A DNA stretch of 64,000 nucleotides from Manduca sexta (GCF_014839805.1 NC_051135.1:10543291-10607290); one strand, 5' to 3'. Positions 12,267 through 23,878 are shown, counted from the first letter of the stretch. The notes: generated by a model not told the origin, from the letters alone. Translations and numbers: made by a program.

Positions 12267-12556
12267 ATTAATCATTTTTAAATTTGAAGGTTTGTTCACG
12301 TTATTAATGCTAAAGTTAATGAAAACGTTTCGATGTTTGTTAGAATTAAACGCAAAAACAGCTGAACACATTTGGATGGAATTAAGTTCACGGATAGGCC
12401 ATGTCTTTAACACATACGAAGGCTATTTTATATCCCAGTATTTTCCTCTGTTTTTTTTTATCTGATTTTTAAATATATGGCGCTGGCGTACAAGTGATGC
12501 TATGAATAGCTACAGTAATTTTGGAACTTTTGTTACGGATAAAGTATTACCTAGTA

Positions 12557-12765
12557 GGTCAGGGTGAACAAATCCGTCTACGGGGGCATATCCGTCTTTT
12601 TGCAACTACGTACGTTCTAATATAAGGAAATCTTTGATAGTATTATAGCTAAAAAGGGATATTTATTTGCCTGTATCAATATCATTGATATCAAAATTGT
12701 CCGTGGAATAGAACTGTAATTCCAAACAGACGGATCGCCGCCCTAGATGGTAAAGGGTCCCAAGA
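12557..12765. mobile_element. diverged copy of the 36.3-kb inverted-repeat element
   Basis: The left side has TAGGTCAGGGTGAACAAATC and CCGTCTACGGGGGCATATCC. The right side, reverse-complemented, has CTAGGGCGGCGATCCGTC. Both match the arms of the element at 36320-36630 in order and spacing of motifs, and they remain partly complementary to each other. The ends are too decayed to define. Confidence 0.5.
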
Positions 12766-12792
12766 CTATACTAAATAAATTGTATGATCGTT

Positions 12793-12860
12793 TTAGCCGG
12801 GAATCGTCCACCGCTGGACATATGTAGGCCTCCCCTATTGAGCGCCACAGAGACCGGTTC
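12793..12860 (-). pseudogene. LINE C-terminal fragment
   Basis: Minus-strand reading AATAGGGGAGGCCTACATAT and GTCCAGCGGTGGACG matches the GEAYVQQWT coding end of the LINE family seen at 49514, with a frame change. Only about 70 bp survive. Confidence 0.55.
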
Positions 12861-12980
12861 AAATAAATTGTATACCAATATCATATTTTTTTGTGATTGC
12901 TATGGCTAATGAACTATACTTAGTATATCTCTAATTTCAGTGCTGTAGTATACTGTAGGTAAAGGAGAGTACTTGTAATT

Positions 12981-13312
12981 GATTGACGTATATTCTATAG
13001 ACACGAACATCCATATAAACTATTTGTTCAAAATGTGAACTAAAATGGCAACTAAAACGTCACTGTTATAACCTATTTATTAACTTGAATAACAAATAAT
13101 TTTACTTATTTGACTATTGTTTTTTATTTAAATCCAGGTTTACACTTAGACTCGAGTTCTTATATCATGAGCGTCACTCCGTACACAACCACACTCTGTC
13201 AATATTGACCATACTAAAGTATATTTGAATGGATTACAGTTCAATTCAGTTGAATACAGTGAATGTTCGGAACGCGAAATCTAGTACGTAGTACATAATA
13301 TATATATCGATG
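12981..13312. mobile_element. CATYGA inverted-repeat element, copy 1 (332 bp)
   Basis: This is one of three copies of a family with ends CATYGACRTATATTC and a reverse-complement right end CATCGATATATATATT. Here the first base is G. The 8-bp flanks are TTGTAATT (12973-12980) and TTGTAGTT (13313-13320). Shared internal landmarks are GACACGAACRTCCATA, AACAAATAATTTTACTTA, CAGGTTTACACTTAG and AGTGAATGTTCGGAACG. An 8-bp duplication suggests the hAT or P superfamily; the superfamily is not settled. Confidence 0.75.
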
Positions 13313-13439
13313 TTGTAGTTTAATAACTGTCATTGAAATTGAATTTTATCAGTTAAACGGAATTGATCCTTAAGTGCCATCGATGTATCATAAAAATACA
13401 TTTTTTTATTTAATCTTTTCTATTGAAAAAAAAAATGTT

Positions 13440-13625
13440 TTTCGTATTTTATCGCGGATTTTTATATTATGATTCTCTGGCAATGTTTCGAGGACAAAGT
13501 AATTTATTATTATTAAAAGTCAAAGTTTCAATTTCTACCTACATTTAACAATTGTACAAAAAGTATAATCATAATATAAAAAATCGCGATATAATCAGAA
13601 AGACAATTTTTATTTTAGTCTCTAC
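13440..13625. repeat. repeat F, inverted pair
   Basis: TTTATCGCGGATTTTTATATTATGATT-type sequence (13449-13475) faces its near reverse complement at 13567-13594 (AATCATAATATAAAAAATCG), about 90 bp apart. The two F pieces are therefore head to head. The left piece keeps a degraded AATGTTTCGAGGAC; the right keeps the ATTTTTATTTTAG end. Confidence 0.5.
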
Positions 13626-16600
13626 CATTCAACATAACAAATCATTAATTTATTCTAGCCCCAGTTTTTACAGGCATAATATGGAAAACTCCTAAAATTT
13701 TTATTTTTAGTTTTTAATTAAATAAAATTGATATCTGTAATATTTTAAGTAATGACCTTCCATGTGGTGTTGAATTTTAAGCTCTATGTATACAGCAACA
13801 ATGATTAATTACTAGTATATTTAATTTGAACACACAACAACGATTTATGGCACAACGTTCGCATTTTGATTAGATATTAATCAAGTTGGATTGATTGAAT
13901 GAGTTATTGAATGAATGGATTAGGGCGATTGGAGTTTTGTTTGTTATTTCGAAGATTTTAAATTTCGAATCCAAGTTGTTGCCAGTTTGAACGATACGCA
14001 ATAAAACCTACGTGGTACTTATAACCTTATTTTTTATGTACGAGAGAGTGACAGTACCACAAATAAGTTTTTTCATCAAAGTTTGAAAAAGGAATAGGAC
14101 AGTTTGGCAAAATGTAATAATTTGCCTGGGACTACACTTTATCACAATGTAGAGAAAAAAATGAGAACCGGCTTACACTTAGTTCAGAGATAATTTGATG
14201 ATTGAGTTAGTCAACAATGTTTTATAAAATAAAGATACAGATCTTGCATTGTTTGTCGGAACGAAGACATCACGCCCACAAATGTGGGACTTTCTCAGTA
14301 TTCACTCGTGTGCACAATGCTTTATTAAACAAGGTCATGACACAGATTGATATGCGGTTTTTATACTCACGCCTAATTGAAGGGTAAGCAGAAGTGCAAC
14401 TTATTGTCTCCGCTATATTATTAAAGCAAGTACATCGCGTGGAAGTAAACAATAACGTCAATTATAACTTTGGTTTACAAAGATTTGCATGGCACTGACT
14501 TATAGTTTTGAGACAATAGACTCTTTGCGATCCAAATAAAGCTTATTATCGTTTTCAGAGGTATTAGAGTGAAAACCTTCACGACATCTAAATCGATAAG
14601 TATACCATCAAGCCATCTTGAACTGTTACAATACGAGATAGATACGAGATAAAGCTGAGATAATGTCGGAATATGAATGATTATATCACGAGAATCACAT
14701 GGTTTATGCCAATGTCACTCACGTGAGGTCCATTTGTGACCATCTTCATAGCTAACTGCGAGATATATTGAATCCCGTCTATCGTAACTAAATAAAGTCT
14801 CTACCTCAAAATGCAGCTGTAGTCTGGTCATTGCAGCTCTTGTTAAAAAGGTAACTGCGCTGTAATTTGGCAGGTCTCCTATATTTTTTTATAAAATTTG
14901 CTAACCAAAATCATATACGAACTTTGTTTCATAGCTTCTATATACGATATATTATGAAATGTGGAATTAATAAATAGTCACATTTTATTATTATTTGTGT
15001 AAAAATCATTTTCAAATTAATCTTTGCGTATAAAGGCGCGGTCTTATTTTAAGCCTTCGTAATCTAAATTATGCCAATATATTACGGAAAATATGATATC
15101 AATACAATTCATTAATACTTTAAGTAATTTATCATATTCCTTAAAATAATCTTTTATTTTGGAAACCGATTGCACTGGTACACTTAGCGTTGCAAGGTTA
15201 TTCAAATTTATAAATAAATTTAAAATTAATAACATCAGTAATTTAACTAATTTCTATTATATTTGAAATTAGAATCCAATCTTAAAATGTTATTCAATAA
15301 GAAATTACATTACTAAATATATTTAGAATCCTAAAAGTAAATTAGACGCCAAAATTAATTTTTCATTTGATAAATTAAAATGAATAATTTAACAAAACAC
15401 CGAGATTTATTTTTAATTAATAGTATAAAAGTAATAAAATTAATCACTAAGAAAGTGATGAGAAATTAATGAACTCCCACTTATTTAATGAGATATACAA
15501 ATTAGCTCTCAAAATACCGGGTAACGAGATCCGGATAAAATTTTACAAGATAATAAAGTATTTACAATGCCGGGGTTGAAAATATTATATAAATTGTTAA
15601 TTACATTTTAATAGAGCGTTGATAATTATATAATTTACTTTCGTAATTATCACTTAATCGCTTTTATTTACTATTTGGCGTATTAGATACAATAATGAAC
15701 AATTTATGTAAAAACTACAATAATATAAAAAAAGAGTCACGTTCTTCCACAACCTATAAAGAGCAATTTGAAACAATAAAGTAATATTTTTGATACAAAT
15801 TAAAATAAAAGTCTCTATTCACATATAATAAAACAGTATACTTTTTCGCTATCCATTCATAAAATTCCACCAAATTTCAATCACAGATGGCGCTGTATAC
15901 AATCAAATAATATTACTTAATTTCACATATGGTTATTACTTTCACATAACACAGTATAACGTATAAGACCCAAAATATCAACGTAAGATGTTACAAACCG
16001 CGCGCGCGCAAGTTTTAAAGCCGACTGAATTGTGTTATCATTTTATCAATTTATCGCATGTGATGCAAAAATTCTTGAACCCGGAAGGTAGATATTGGAG
16101 ATCCGTATGTTTTTACGTAGTGACTAGTGAAACTGATGGTGTAGGGTCCAAATATAATGTTGAACAACGTTGTCCTCAACAGTCGCTAGAATTTTGTCGA
16201 TTTTACAGGTATAAAATGTTATTCATGTGTTTTGTGAGTCTCATTGTATTCATTGGCTGATCCTGAAGAAGGCTCATTGGACTGCGACATTTAGAAAAGT
16301 TTTCCAAAATGTGTTCATTGATCGCACTTCGGAGATGTCCGTATAAAAAACTCTGGCACCATCCCAGTTCCTAAGTTGGTATTGAGGTGCACATCAAGTG
16401 ATTTAATATCCTGAATTAGTTAATATAAATAAGAAAACGAAATACCTAAAATACTGAACATTAATGTGTTATTTAGTAATACATGGGACATGTGTTATTT
16501 AGTAATAATAGTAATAAAGTAATTGGGACTCTATTTTTTGTAAATCATATTTTTACTTTTTTTACTGTATCTATTGATTTAAAATGCGAATAACTAATTC

Positions 16601-17222
16601 CTATTAACAAACTAAAAGCCAAAGAAATGTCCTGTCTGCGACAAATAATCTTTACGCAAAAGATAAGACAATTTATGTCATATCAGATAAATTGGACTTG
16701 TTTAGTCAATTCGCTATAAATAATTATGATAGTTATATTTTTATAACAGTGTTGTAAACATTACACGCTTTGCTTGTATTGTTATTGTGGAATTTTCTAC
16801 TTTTCCCGCCAAAATGCCACCTAGGGATTTAAATAGACATGCAATGTAATTTTTTTTGACGCAAACTCATTTTTTAAGCATCTTACAAGCTGTCACGTCC
16901 GCGGGGGGGACTACGTATCAAATAGCGGACCACATCCCCTCGATTGAGAAACATAGGAAAAAATGTTTGTAAAATGTAACTACTTATAAGCACCTTTATT
17001 GAACTCATTTGGAAAAAGAAACTGTCACGAATTGTTTATTAAGACTGTTGCCTGCCTGACGCCAGAATCTCCTAAAAAGCCCAACCTTAGATAATAAGTG
17101 ATAAAATCCTCACAACCTACAGAGTGTTGCCTGACTTAAAAATTAAATCCTAACCTCTCCACTTACAACTTGTATATGTTGCTATAAAACTAAGATGGCG
17201 ACATATTAGAATTATAATAATA
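13626..17222. other. 3.6-kb A+T-rich desert
   Basis: The longest repeat-poor stretch. The section 15000-15840 is especially A+T-rich. A CGCGCGCGCG run at 15999-16008 is the only GC island. AGATGGCGCTGT at 15887-15898 recurs near 34670 and, as AGATGGCGTTGT, near 61945. The 90-codon frame at 15988-16260 has no splice sites or family resemblance. Confidence 0.45.
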
Positions 17223-17340
17223 AATTTACCAGCCCTGTATTATGTAATGCCTACTGCTGGGACTCTATACTGAGAGAGTTTAAGCCTCAGTTAACCTATT
17301 GCGGGTTGCCACACCTCACATGTTTTCAAAATTCCTATAG
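17223..17340 (-). mobile_element. SINE-A 3' fragment
   Basis: Plus-strand reading CCAGCCCTGTATTATGTAAT, CTGCTGGGACTC and GAGAGAGTTTAAGCC corresponds to the reversed tail half of SINE-A. The head half is absent. Confidence 0.6.
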
Positions 17341-17475
17341 TAGCACTATTAAAAGCAAATAAAATTTTATGATTTCTTATATTAACGTCAATGTTACTCA
17401 TTGTAATAACAATATTTCGCAATAGACATTGTAACTTTGACTTTTTGGACGATACCTCCCTCCACCGTAACTAAA

Positions 17476-17565
17476 AAGGCTGCAAAGTCTTCGACACGCC
17501 GGGAGAAATTTATAATATATAAAATCACGATAAAATCCGAATAATAATTTTATTTCAATGTGTAA
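17476..17565 (-). repeat. repeat F, copy 3
   Basis: Plus-strand reading CAAAGTCTTCGACACGCCGG, GAGAAATTTATAATATATAA and AATCACGATAAAATCCGAAT, ending TTTTATTTCAATG. Confidence 0.55.
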
Positions 17566-17922
17566 TTATGTTATACCTAGTATTGAGCATCGAGGTATAC
17601 AATATTGAAGATTCGTCTATGCTTACCTAATATCATCTTGGTCTATTGCACAAGTGCCGGAAGAGATCGTTGTACCATATCGCCATTTATCTTAGCTCCA
17701 ACAGCTTTTTACTTCCTGCGGTGTTTGTTACGCCAAATCTAATTAGTTACTGCTAATGTTTTACTGTGATTGTATTGAAACTATTGTTTGTGGAAAACAA
17801 AAATCTATTTTTAATTGTACACGGAATTCATAAGGGTAGCTATAGAAACTCTAATAATGTATGGACTATATGAAATACCTATACATAATTATCTGTATCT
17901 GAATTGGCTATAATATGACAAT

Positions 17923-17985
17923 GTAAATATAATCGCATTGGGTGTAACTCCTGTGTAATTATATTTAATAAATAAATAAAAAAAA
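17923..17985 (+). repeat. retroposon 3' tail, copy 1
   Basis: CGCATTGGGTGTAACTCC followed by TGTGTAATTATATTTAATAA and AATAAATAAA is shared almost exactly with 28890-28955. An AATAAA-rich end suggests the 3' terminus of a polyadenylated or self-priming retroelement; the class is unknown. Confidence 0.55.
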
Positions 17986-18079
17986 ATGAAAAAAATCCTA
18001 ATATATGTATAATAAGCATCTGCTTATAGGTATTATAATTTATAGTATTAATAGCAGCTATATTTTATTTTATTAATAG

Positions 18080-18490
18080 GATACGGGTCTCTACTACTAA
18101 GAGGGTTTAGACTTAATCCATCATACAGGGTTAGGTGCGAGTTAAAAGACTTTACATACCTTTGACATTTAAATTAGATTTATTATTTATTTATTTATAA
18201 ATATATTATAACACCATAACAGTTAGAATACTAATGGGACGTTATACAGACAAAGAAGTTAATTATTAACCTTAACAATTGATTTCAATACATCTATGAG
18301 TCATTTCTGTTAGTTCCCGCAGGTTGCATATAAATATATCTAAACTTTGGGATATAATATTGACCAATCGTATGGCCCGTGATAGGACGCAAACCTCAGC
18401 ACATGTTGTTTTGAGATGTGTTTTGGATTTATAAGGTTTCCTCACGATGTTTCTTTGACCTTTAAAACGAGTAGAGAGTGGATTAGTCTT
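18080..18490 (-). mobile_element. two decayed SINE-A pieces
   Basis: Plus-strand reading GGGTCTCTACTACTAAGAGG and TTTAGACTTAATCCATCA (18085-18130) matches the reversed tail half, and AAGGTTTCCTCACGATGTTT (18432-18460) matches the reversed middle. About 250 bp of unrelated A+T-rich DNA separate them, either an insertion or two independent fragments. Confidence 0.4.
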
Positions 18491-18830
18491 TCATTTTTAT
18501 GGTGTTTATGGTGACTGTTCATTATTTATATTTACATAAAATGTACATAACATTACGTATTTGAAATTAGATAAGGTTAGGATTACTCGCGAGCCACATT
18601 CAATCCGGGCAAAGACCTTTTACTTACGTTTTATGAATGCAAATTGGCGTACCGTCGCAGTACAGCGCACACTGCTTTACTAAAATAAATAATAGATGAG
18701 TGCTTTTTGTTTATGAACATTTTCTTATTATCTTTGTATTTTACGCAATTTTAATCCGTAATTGTAAAGTTGTTTAGAGACAGAGGTGTACGACCAACTG
18801 TGGATATTATGATGACGATGGAGGAAGCGA

Positions 18831-18960
18831 AGTACGCCAGAATCGTGTAAACTGTTAATCCATAGTCTTTGCCTACCTCTATGGTATAGATACGTGATTT
18901 ATGTATGTATTTATTGCCTTATGGCACAGAGGTGTGATGCTATATATGTATGTATGTAGA
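18831..18960 (+). pseudogene. LINE 3' end with doubled tail
   Basis: GAGGAAGCGAAG reads EEAK, and a shifted frame gives QNRVNC, a stop, SIVFAYLYGIDT and a stop. This resembles the EEAK...SIVSAYPYGIEA ending I associate with a lepidopteran LINE. A TATGTATGTAT tail follows. A second, variant ending (TTGCCTTATGGCACAGAGGT then TATATATGTATGTATGTAG) comes directly after it, so the 3' end is present twice in tandem. Confidence 0.6.
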
Positions 18961-19020
18961 CATTAGTCTACAGCATGAATGGGTTGACTAAACCAGTGTC
19001 ACAGAAATGGAACTTAAATG

Positions 19021-19169
19021 CCGGTTGCAGATAGAAAACTAAGCTAATATAGTTAAGCTAAACTCGCATTTGTTTTACCTTCTACTTGACTTATCAGTAC
19101 AATATAAAAATATAGCAGCCATGGAAGTTAGTCTAAACTAACTAAACCAAGTTTTCCGCCTGCAACCCC
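19021..19169. mobile_element. 149-bp inverted-repeat element (MITE)
   Basis: The left end CCGGTTGCAGATAGAAAACT and the reverse complement of the right end, GGGGTTGCAGGCGGAAAACT, are terminal inverted repeats. Flanks CTTAAATG (19013-19020) and TTTAAATG (19170-19177) form an 8-bp target duplication with one difference. The interior contains further short AAGCTAA/TTAGTTTAG symmetry and no coding frame. It is probably hAT-derived given the 8-bp duplication. Confidence 0.75.
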
Positions 19170-19177
19170 TTTAAATG

Positions 19178-19845
19178 ACAGCTTACTTTTCATATTTTGA
19201 ATGAGATTTGGATGTAATTTTATCATTTATGATGTGACCACGTTCCGAAGCGGTGATATGTTCGTGATTCAAAAGAGCTTCACGGTTACTGGAATAAAAA
19301 AAAAAATGAATTTGAGCATTCATATCTCAATTTACATATCTGTCTCCACCATAAAAACGTTTTTATATACTTGTATAGATATGATGAGCCTATATATGTA
19401 TACTCGAATATAGTGGCCCACGTAAGTGTGTCGCGTTCCTGTATCAGCTTGTGTATATCCAGTTCCAACCGACATAATAGGGTACCGGACTAATTTTTGT
19501 TCTTTACTATTATGAATTATATACATAATATAAATTGTAACACTGAAGGAATTATTAAAATCCGGTAAAAAATCAACAAGTTATAAGTCTTTGAATTTCG
19601 GTGGAAGGGGTAATTTATAGGACACAGAAAAGAGACGAAATACCCACATGTGACGTCATCGGGAATTACGACGCGTGCGAAAGAAAGAGATGAAGCGATA
19701 TCCCCACATCGCGCCCACTTCTGCACATTACAATATTTTAAATATGAATTACTCGCTCATTTTTAACAATTTTTTATGCAGTTTTCGCAGGAGTGCTTCT
19801 TTTTCGTATTATTAACCGTTACATATAGAATAATGTACAAAATCA
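19178..19845. other. gene-free stretch
   Basis: TGACGTCATCGGG at 19650-19662 contains a TGACGTCA palindrome (CREB/ATF-type core). Overlapping frames of 60-70 codons on both strands at 19201-19726 are mutually incompatible and unsupported. Confidence 0.4.
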
Positions 19846-19958
19846 AGCACAGGCCGGTCCCCTATTGAGTCGACCGAGGGGTGATCATCTCTCGTAAGTC
19901 GACATTCTATTGGAGCCACTCCACTTGCCACTAGGTCAAGTGGGCCTACTACCATGCT
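19846..19958 (-). repeat. repeat E fragment
   Basis: Plus-strand reading GGGGTGATCATCTCTCGTAA and GTCGACATTCTATTGGAGCC is the reverse of the first 100 bp of repeat E. Confidence 0.55.
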
Positions 19959-20326
19959 TGTATAAAAAAAACAAAACCGTAAACACTTGATAAATTATAC
20001 CCGACGGTACTCTGTCTAGATTTATATCAAAGTCTATAAATTGCAAACTAGACTGGGCATGAACTACAAGGCTAACTTTCCCTAAACTGTCTGATCGAGT
20101 TATTGTCTCTCTTTTATATTGTTTTAGCTTTTACTTTGCCTATAAAATATAGTATCGGCCGAATAAACTGTTAAAATATCTGCTATAAAACTGGAGCAGT
20201 GACGGGTAGGCAGAGGTGTGTTCGGTTAAGATTTCGAGCTGAACATTCGTTGGACTGGCCTGTAATTATATCATAGACTAAAAGGGGAAGTTTTTTAATT
20301 TATTAAAAATAAAATATTTTGTATAA

Positions 20327-21167
20327 TCTATACTTATAATAAATCTGTAGAGAGGTCAATTCTGTACATGAAATATATTTCCAAAATAACTATCAGGGGG
20401 TGATTAGGGATCGATACTGATGCCAAAAATGCAATTTGTAAAATTTTTGTCTGTCTGTCTGTCTGTCTGTCTGTATAACCGTTATAGAAACAAAAACTAC
20501 TCGACGGATTTTAACGAAACTTGGTACAATTATTTGTCATACTCCTGTGCTGGTTATAGTATACTTTTCATCACGCTACAATTAATAGGAGCAGAGCAGT
20601 GAAGGGAAACGTTGGGAAAACGGGAGAAGTTACTCCATTTTTTAAGCTTCCGTCGCGTGTGCAAGCTTAATGGTAAAAGCTACACAGAAATCATGTATGA
20701 CGGAAATGTTCTCCTTAAAATTATGTAAAAATATCCCACCACAGCATATGTCTATCTTTTATGGTTGACTCACAATAACACGTGTAACTCCCGATAGCTT
20801 AGCAGTTCGAAGCATTCTCATTATATTTGTCTACTCTTACGTTTATAACACTCTCAGTCATCCCTAATTATAAAAGTTAACATTATTAAATATTCCATAA
20901 AAAAGAATCATAGAAATCGGTATAGAAACACCAAAGTTATACATACGCTAATAATAAGCCATCATGCGTGAATACTGAATCATACTATAAGGATTATTTT
21001 TGTATATATAAGGTCGCGAACGCACAGGCAGGCGGCTTGCTTGGCACCTAGAGGCTAGCGAATCACCTAGCGAGTAGCTTCGTAAAACGAACATTCTCGA
21101 ACGTTCGCGACCGGCTCCATTTTTGAAGTCCGAAATCCACGCGGGCGAAGCTGCGAGCGGAAGCTAG
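20327..21167 (+). mobile_element. non-autonomous Helitron Hel-1, copy 1 (841 bp)
   Basis: The element starts TCTATACTTATAATAAA after an A and ends GGAAGCTAG before a T, the A^T insertion with 5' TC and 3' CTAG of Helitrons. It lacks Rep/helicase coding. It carries a (TGTC)n microsatellite at 20449-20474, the Helitron-typical motif CGGATTTTAACGAAACTTGG, and a perfect 11-bp inverted repeat GGTCGCGAACG / CGTTCGCGACC at 21012-21022 and 21102-21112. The 3' end has the GC-rich GCGGGCGAAGCTGCGAGCGG tract. It is nearly identical to 58600-59457. Confidence 0.88.
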
Positions 21168-21606
21168 TAATTAATAAAGCTGACAGTCTCAAACTATCTC
21201 CACACCAAATTTCTTCGAAATCAGGTCAAAGCTATGGCTGTGAAAGCGTAACAAACATACTGACAGTTGCTTTCACAATTATAAGTACAGAAAGACAAAT
21301 TTACAAAATTGTCTTCGTACTTGTATTACAAAAATCTTTATAAAAAAAAGTCTATCCCGACATATAAGCTCCTGGCGAGAATTAGCATAATTTCTTCCGA
21401 ATTATCCCTTGAAGGCTGCCGGCGTCAATTTTCTAAGGATTTAGGACGGAAAGGAAGAAAATTTCTTGAAAATGTTTTACTTTGATATTGACTTAGATAC
21501 ACTGGAAATAATTATGCAAATTGTCTTAAGATTGTTTATTTGTTGGTAGTATATTATCAGAGTACCATGTCATAAGAGTTATAGGCTAACTACTAAACTT
21601 ATATTA

Positions 21607-21903
21607 TCACTACATAGTATAAAACAAAATCGGTTTCTCCGTCCCTATGTCCCTTTGTATGCTTAAATCTTTAAAACTTCGCAACGGATTTTGATGCGGT
21701 TTTTTTGAATAGATACAATGATTCAAGAGGAAAGTTGGTATGTATAATAACATCCATTAAATAGTGGAGAAATACTGTTATTTTGTTATGTTATACCCGT
21801 GCGAAGCCAGAGCGGGCCGCTATGTTTTTATATACAACGTTCACAGTTTTTCTGTAGTATATCTACAGCATTGCATCCGTGCGAAGCCGGGGCGAGTCGC
21901 TAG
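21607..21903 (+). mobile_element. non-autonomous Helitron Hel-2, copy 1 (297 bp)
   Basis: A then TCACTACATAGTATAAAAC at the 5' end; GGCGAGTCGCTAG then T at the 3' end. It shares CTTCGCAACGGATTTTGATG and AAGCCGGGGCG with the copy at 54098. An extra block (about 21768-21870) containing a second GTGCGAAGCCAGAGCGGG tract suggests an internal duplication of the 3' GC-rich end. Confidence 0.8.
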
Positions 21904-22082
21904 TAAATTAATAAGACATACCTCTCCCAATGATTTAAAATTGTCCATGATTGTACAACCGCAAAAGATTCTGAACAAATTTATAATTTCGAATCTCTCT
22001 TAAACTTTTGTATCCATTTGCTAAACACTGTTATAATTTAGTTAGGAATTTATACTTATTTCGTTAATTGTTTAGAAAAAAA

Positions 22083-22236
22083 ACATATGTGTCCTTATGA
22101 ACATTTTTTCTTCACTTACAAACTTCGAAAGGTGTACTTTATTTCGCATAAAGAATAAAGAATATTTCAATTGAAGTCAATGTGTGGAGAACATTTTGAA
22201 GCTTTGAATTTGTTAAGCTACTTTTGTTGCTGACTG
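22083..22236 (-). mobile_element. Tc1/mariner-like MITE, copy 2, one end only
   Basis: On the minus strand it starts TA-CAGTCAGCAACAAAAGTAG and continues with CTTAACAAATTCAA, TTGACTTCAATTG, CTTTATGCGAAATAAAG and AAGGACACATATG, the same order as in the copy at 50766. The far terminus is not recognisable, so it is truncated or decayed there. Confidence 0.6.
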
Positions 22237-22739
22237 TATATACTTAAGAACAACTATGTAATCTCTTAATAAGTCGATGGAGTATTTCGTTTACCTATCT
22301 CTTGAGTAAGTAGGATGTACATTATATCATAAGACGTAATACAAGTAATGACAAAGTAAACGATGTTACGAACAGGCTTCGAGAAGTCATTAGTGATATA
22401 GGTTATGTATTGAGACTGGTTGGGTAACCATCGGATAACCATAATTAGTTACAAGTCGCTGGTTTGTGTAGAAAATCTTGCTGATGTAAAGTCGAAAGTT
22501 TTTGAACATGTTTAGGTATTTTAAGAAGTACACGTAGAAATCGATGGAAGGATTTGTATAAAATAACGAAGAGTCAAAGGTAAAGACATTTTAACATTTA
22601 ATGCAACTACACACTTATGATAATAACACTACAATAAGTTACTCAAACAGTAGACGTAAAATAGAAGAGTGTAAGTTTCGAACCAAATAGACATAAAAAT
22701 ATGACGCCCTAATGCCACTACTACTATAATAGAATTCAT

Positions 22740-23056
22740 CTTAACGGCAATATCACACTTTCAGTCAGAAATACACACATGACGATTCGCCTGATGGAAA
22801 GCTATACATTCGCCCATAAACAGTAGAAACACTATCCAACAACTTGAATTTCAAAGTATTGTTTGGTATTCCACTGCGCTCGTCATCCTGAGATATGCGA
22901 TACTAAATCTTATTATATCCAGTAGTTACACTGGTTACAATCTTCTTCAAACTGGAACACAACCGTGAATACACACTGCTGCTTAGCTGCCGAAATTGAT
23001 ATTACGGTAGATGATACCGAGGTAGATTCTCAAATGAGAGACCTACCACCAGTAAT
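22740..23056 (+). repeat. repeat D, longest copy
   Basis: Interspersed family with landmarks CGGCAATATCACACTTTCAG, ATTCGCCTGATGGAAAGC, GTATTGTTTGGTATTCCACT, GCGCTCGTCATCCTGAGA and ACTGCTGCTTAGCTGCCG. Other copies lie at 63362, 39970 and 48448. It has no coding frame and no clear terminal repeats; it may be the 3' region of a LINE. A 60-codon frame at its 3' end is not supported as a gene. Confidence 0.7.
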
Positions 23057-23878
23057 GTCCCATGAACACGTCTCCAAATCTATGTCTATAATTATTGTGA
23101 CCCCACCAGGAAATACTACAAACTACGGGGACCTTAATAGGATTTGATGCTACCGATCTATATCTTGGTAATTTGTTTTTATCCTAATTAGGCTATCGAT
23201 GCTTTTAAAAATCTTACAAATTAGTTTAAAAGACTAATCTAAATATCGCCACTGATGACGTCATTAGTTCCCACAATGATTTCTTATACATTTCTCATAC
23301 ATACTGATATTCCAATTTCATAAAATAGGGTTTTGTGTTCGTACGGGTAATGAAGCAATATTTCTTGTTCTCTATTTTTAATAAAAATATGTATGAGATA
23401 AAAAGCCGGGCTTTAAGTTATGTAGTTGTGGATAATAGGAGTATATTTTATCAAATATGCAGGATTTACTCGAAATCTTTATTAAAGTTAAATTTGGCCT
23501 TGGCTCATATTTTTCTTATAATATTGACGGAGATCGGATTAATTAAGATTTTTAACATTAACTGTTTAGAAATTCCTAAAATAGATATGGGGCTAGAGTG
23601 TATTAATGGATTTAGGTTTTTAAATGCTATTACTGTTCTAGAAAAATCTTGATTACACATAAAATGGTTTTGATAAACGTACAAGTTCTAAGTAAACTGT
23701 AAGACGTGTGTCGTGGAGCGAAGTTAATTAGTATTCTAGACTAAATATAGAATTTCTCAGTACGTTAACACAAAGTTATTAAAGTCGATAAATATAGAAA
23801 CATTCGACATAATAATATCTACAAAGATATGTATATGTAGGTATATCGTTAAATAATATTCGCTTTGTGTAATGATGG
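23057..23878. other. gene-free stretch with palindromic CRE-like site
   Basis: ATGACGTCAT at 23255-23264 is a perfect 10-bp palindrome, extended by GATGACGTCATT. A 105-codon plus-strand frame at 23335-23652 is A+T-driven and hydrophobic by composition, with no family resemblance. Confidence 0.4.

Noticed and set aside
16262..16300. CCTGAAGAAGGCTCATTGG as a retroelement structural motif like that in repeat F
   Set aside because: It lacks the closing stem and the GAAACGT part.
20449..20474. Short tandem TGTC repeats considered as a CRISPR-like or satellite array
   Set aside because: A simple microsatellite inside Helitron Hel-1, repeated in the second copy at 58721-58754; no spacers.
20420..20602. 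Frame beginning in the GTCT array (SVCLSVCLYN repeats)
   Set aside because: It lies wholly inside Helitron Hel-1 and translates a microsatellite.
23335..23652. 105-codon plus-strand frame
   Set aside because: Composition is driven by A+T content, with no recognisable motif and no splice sites.
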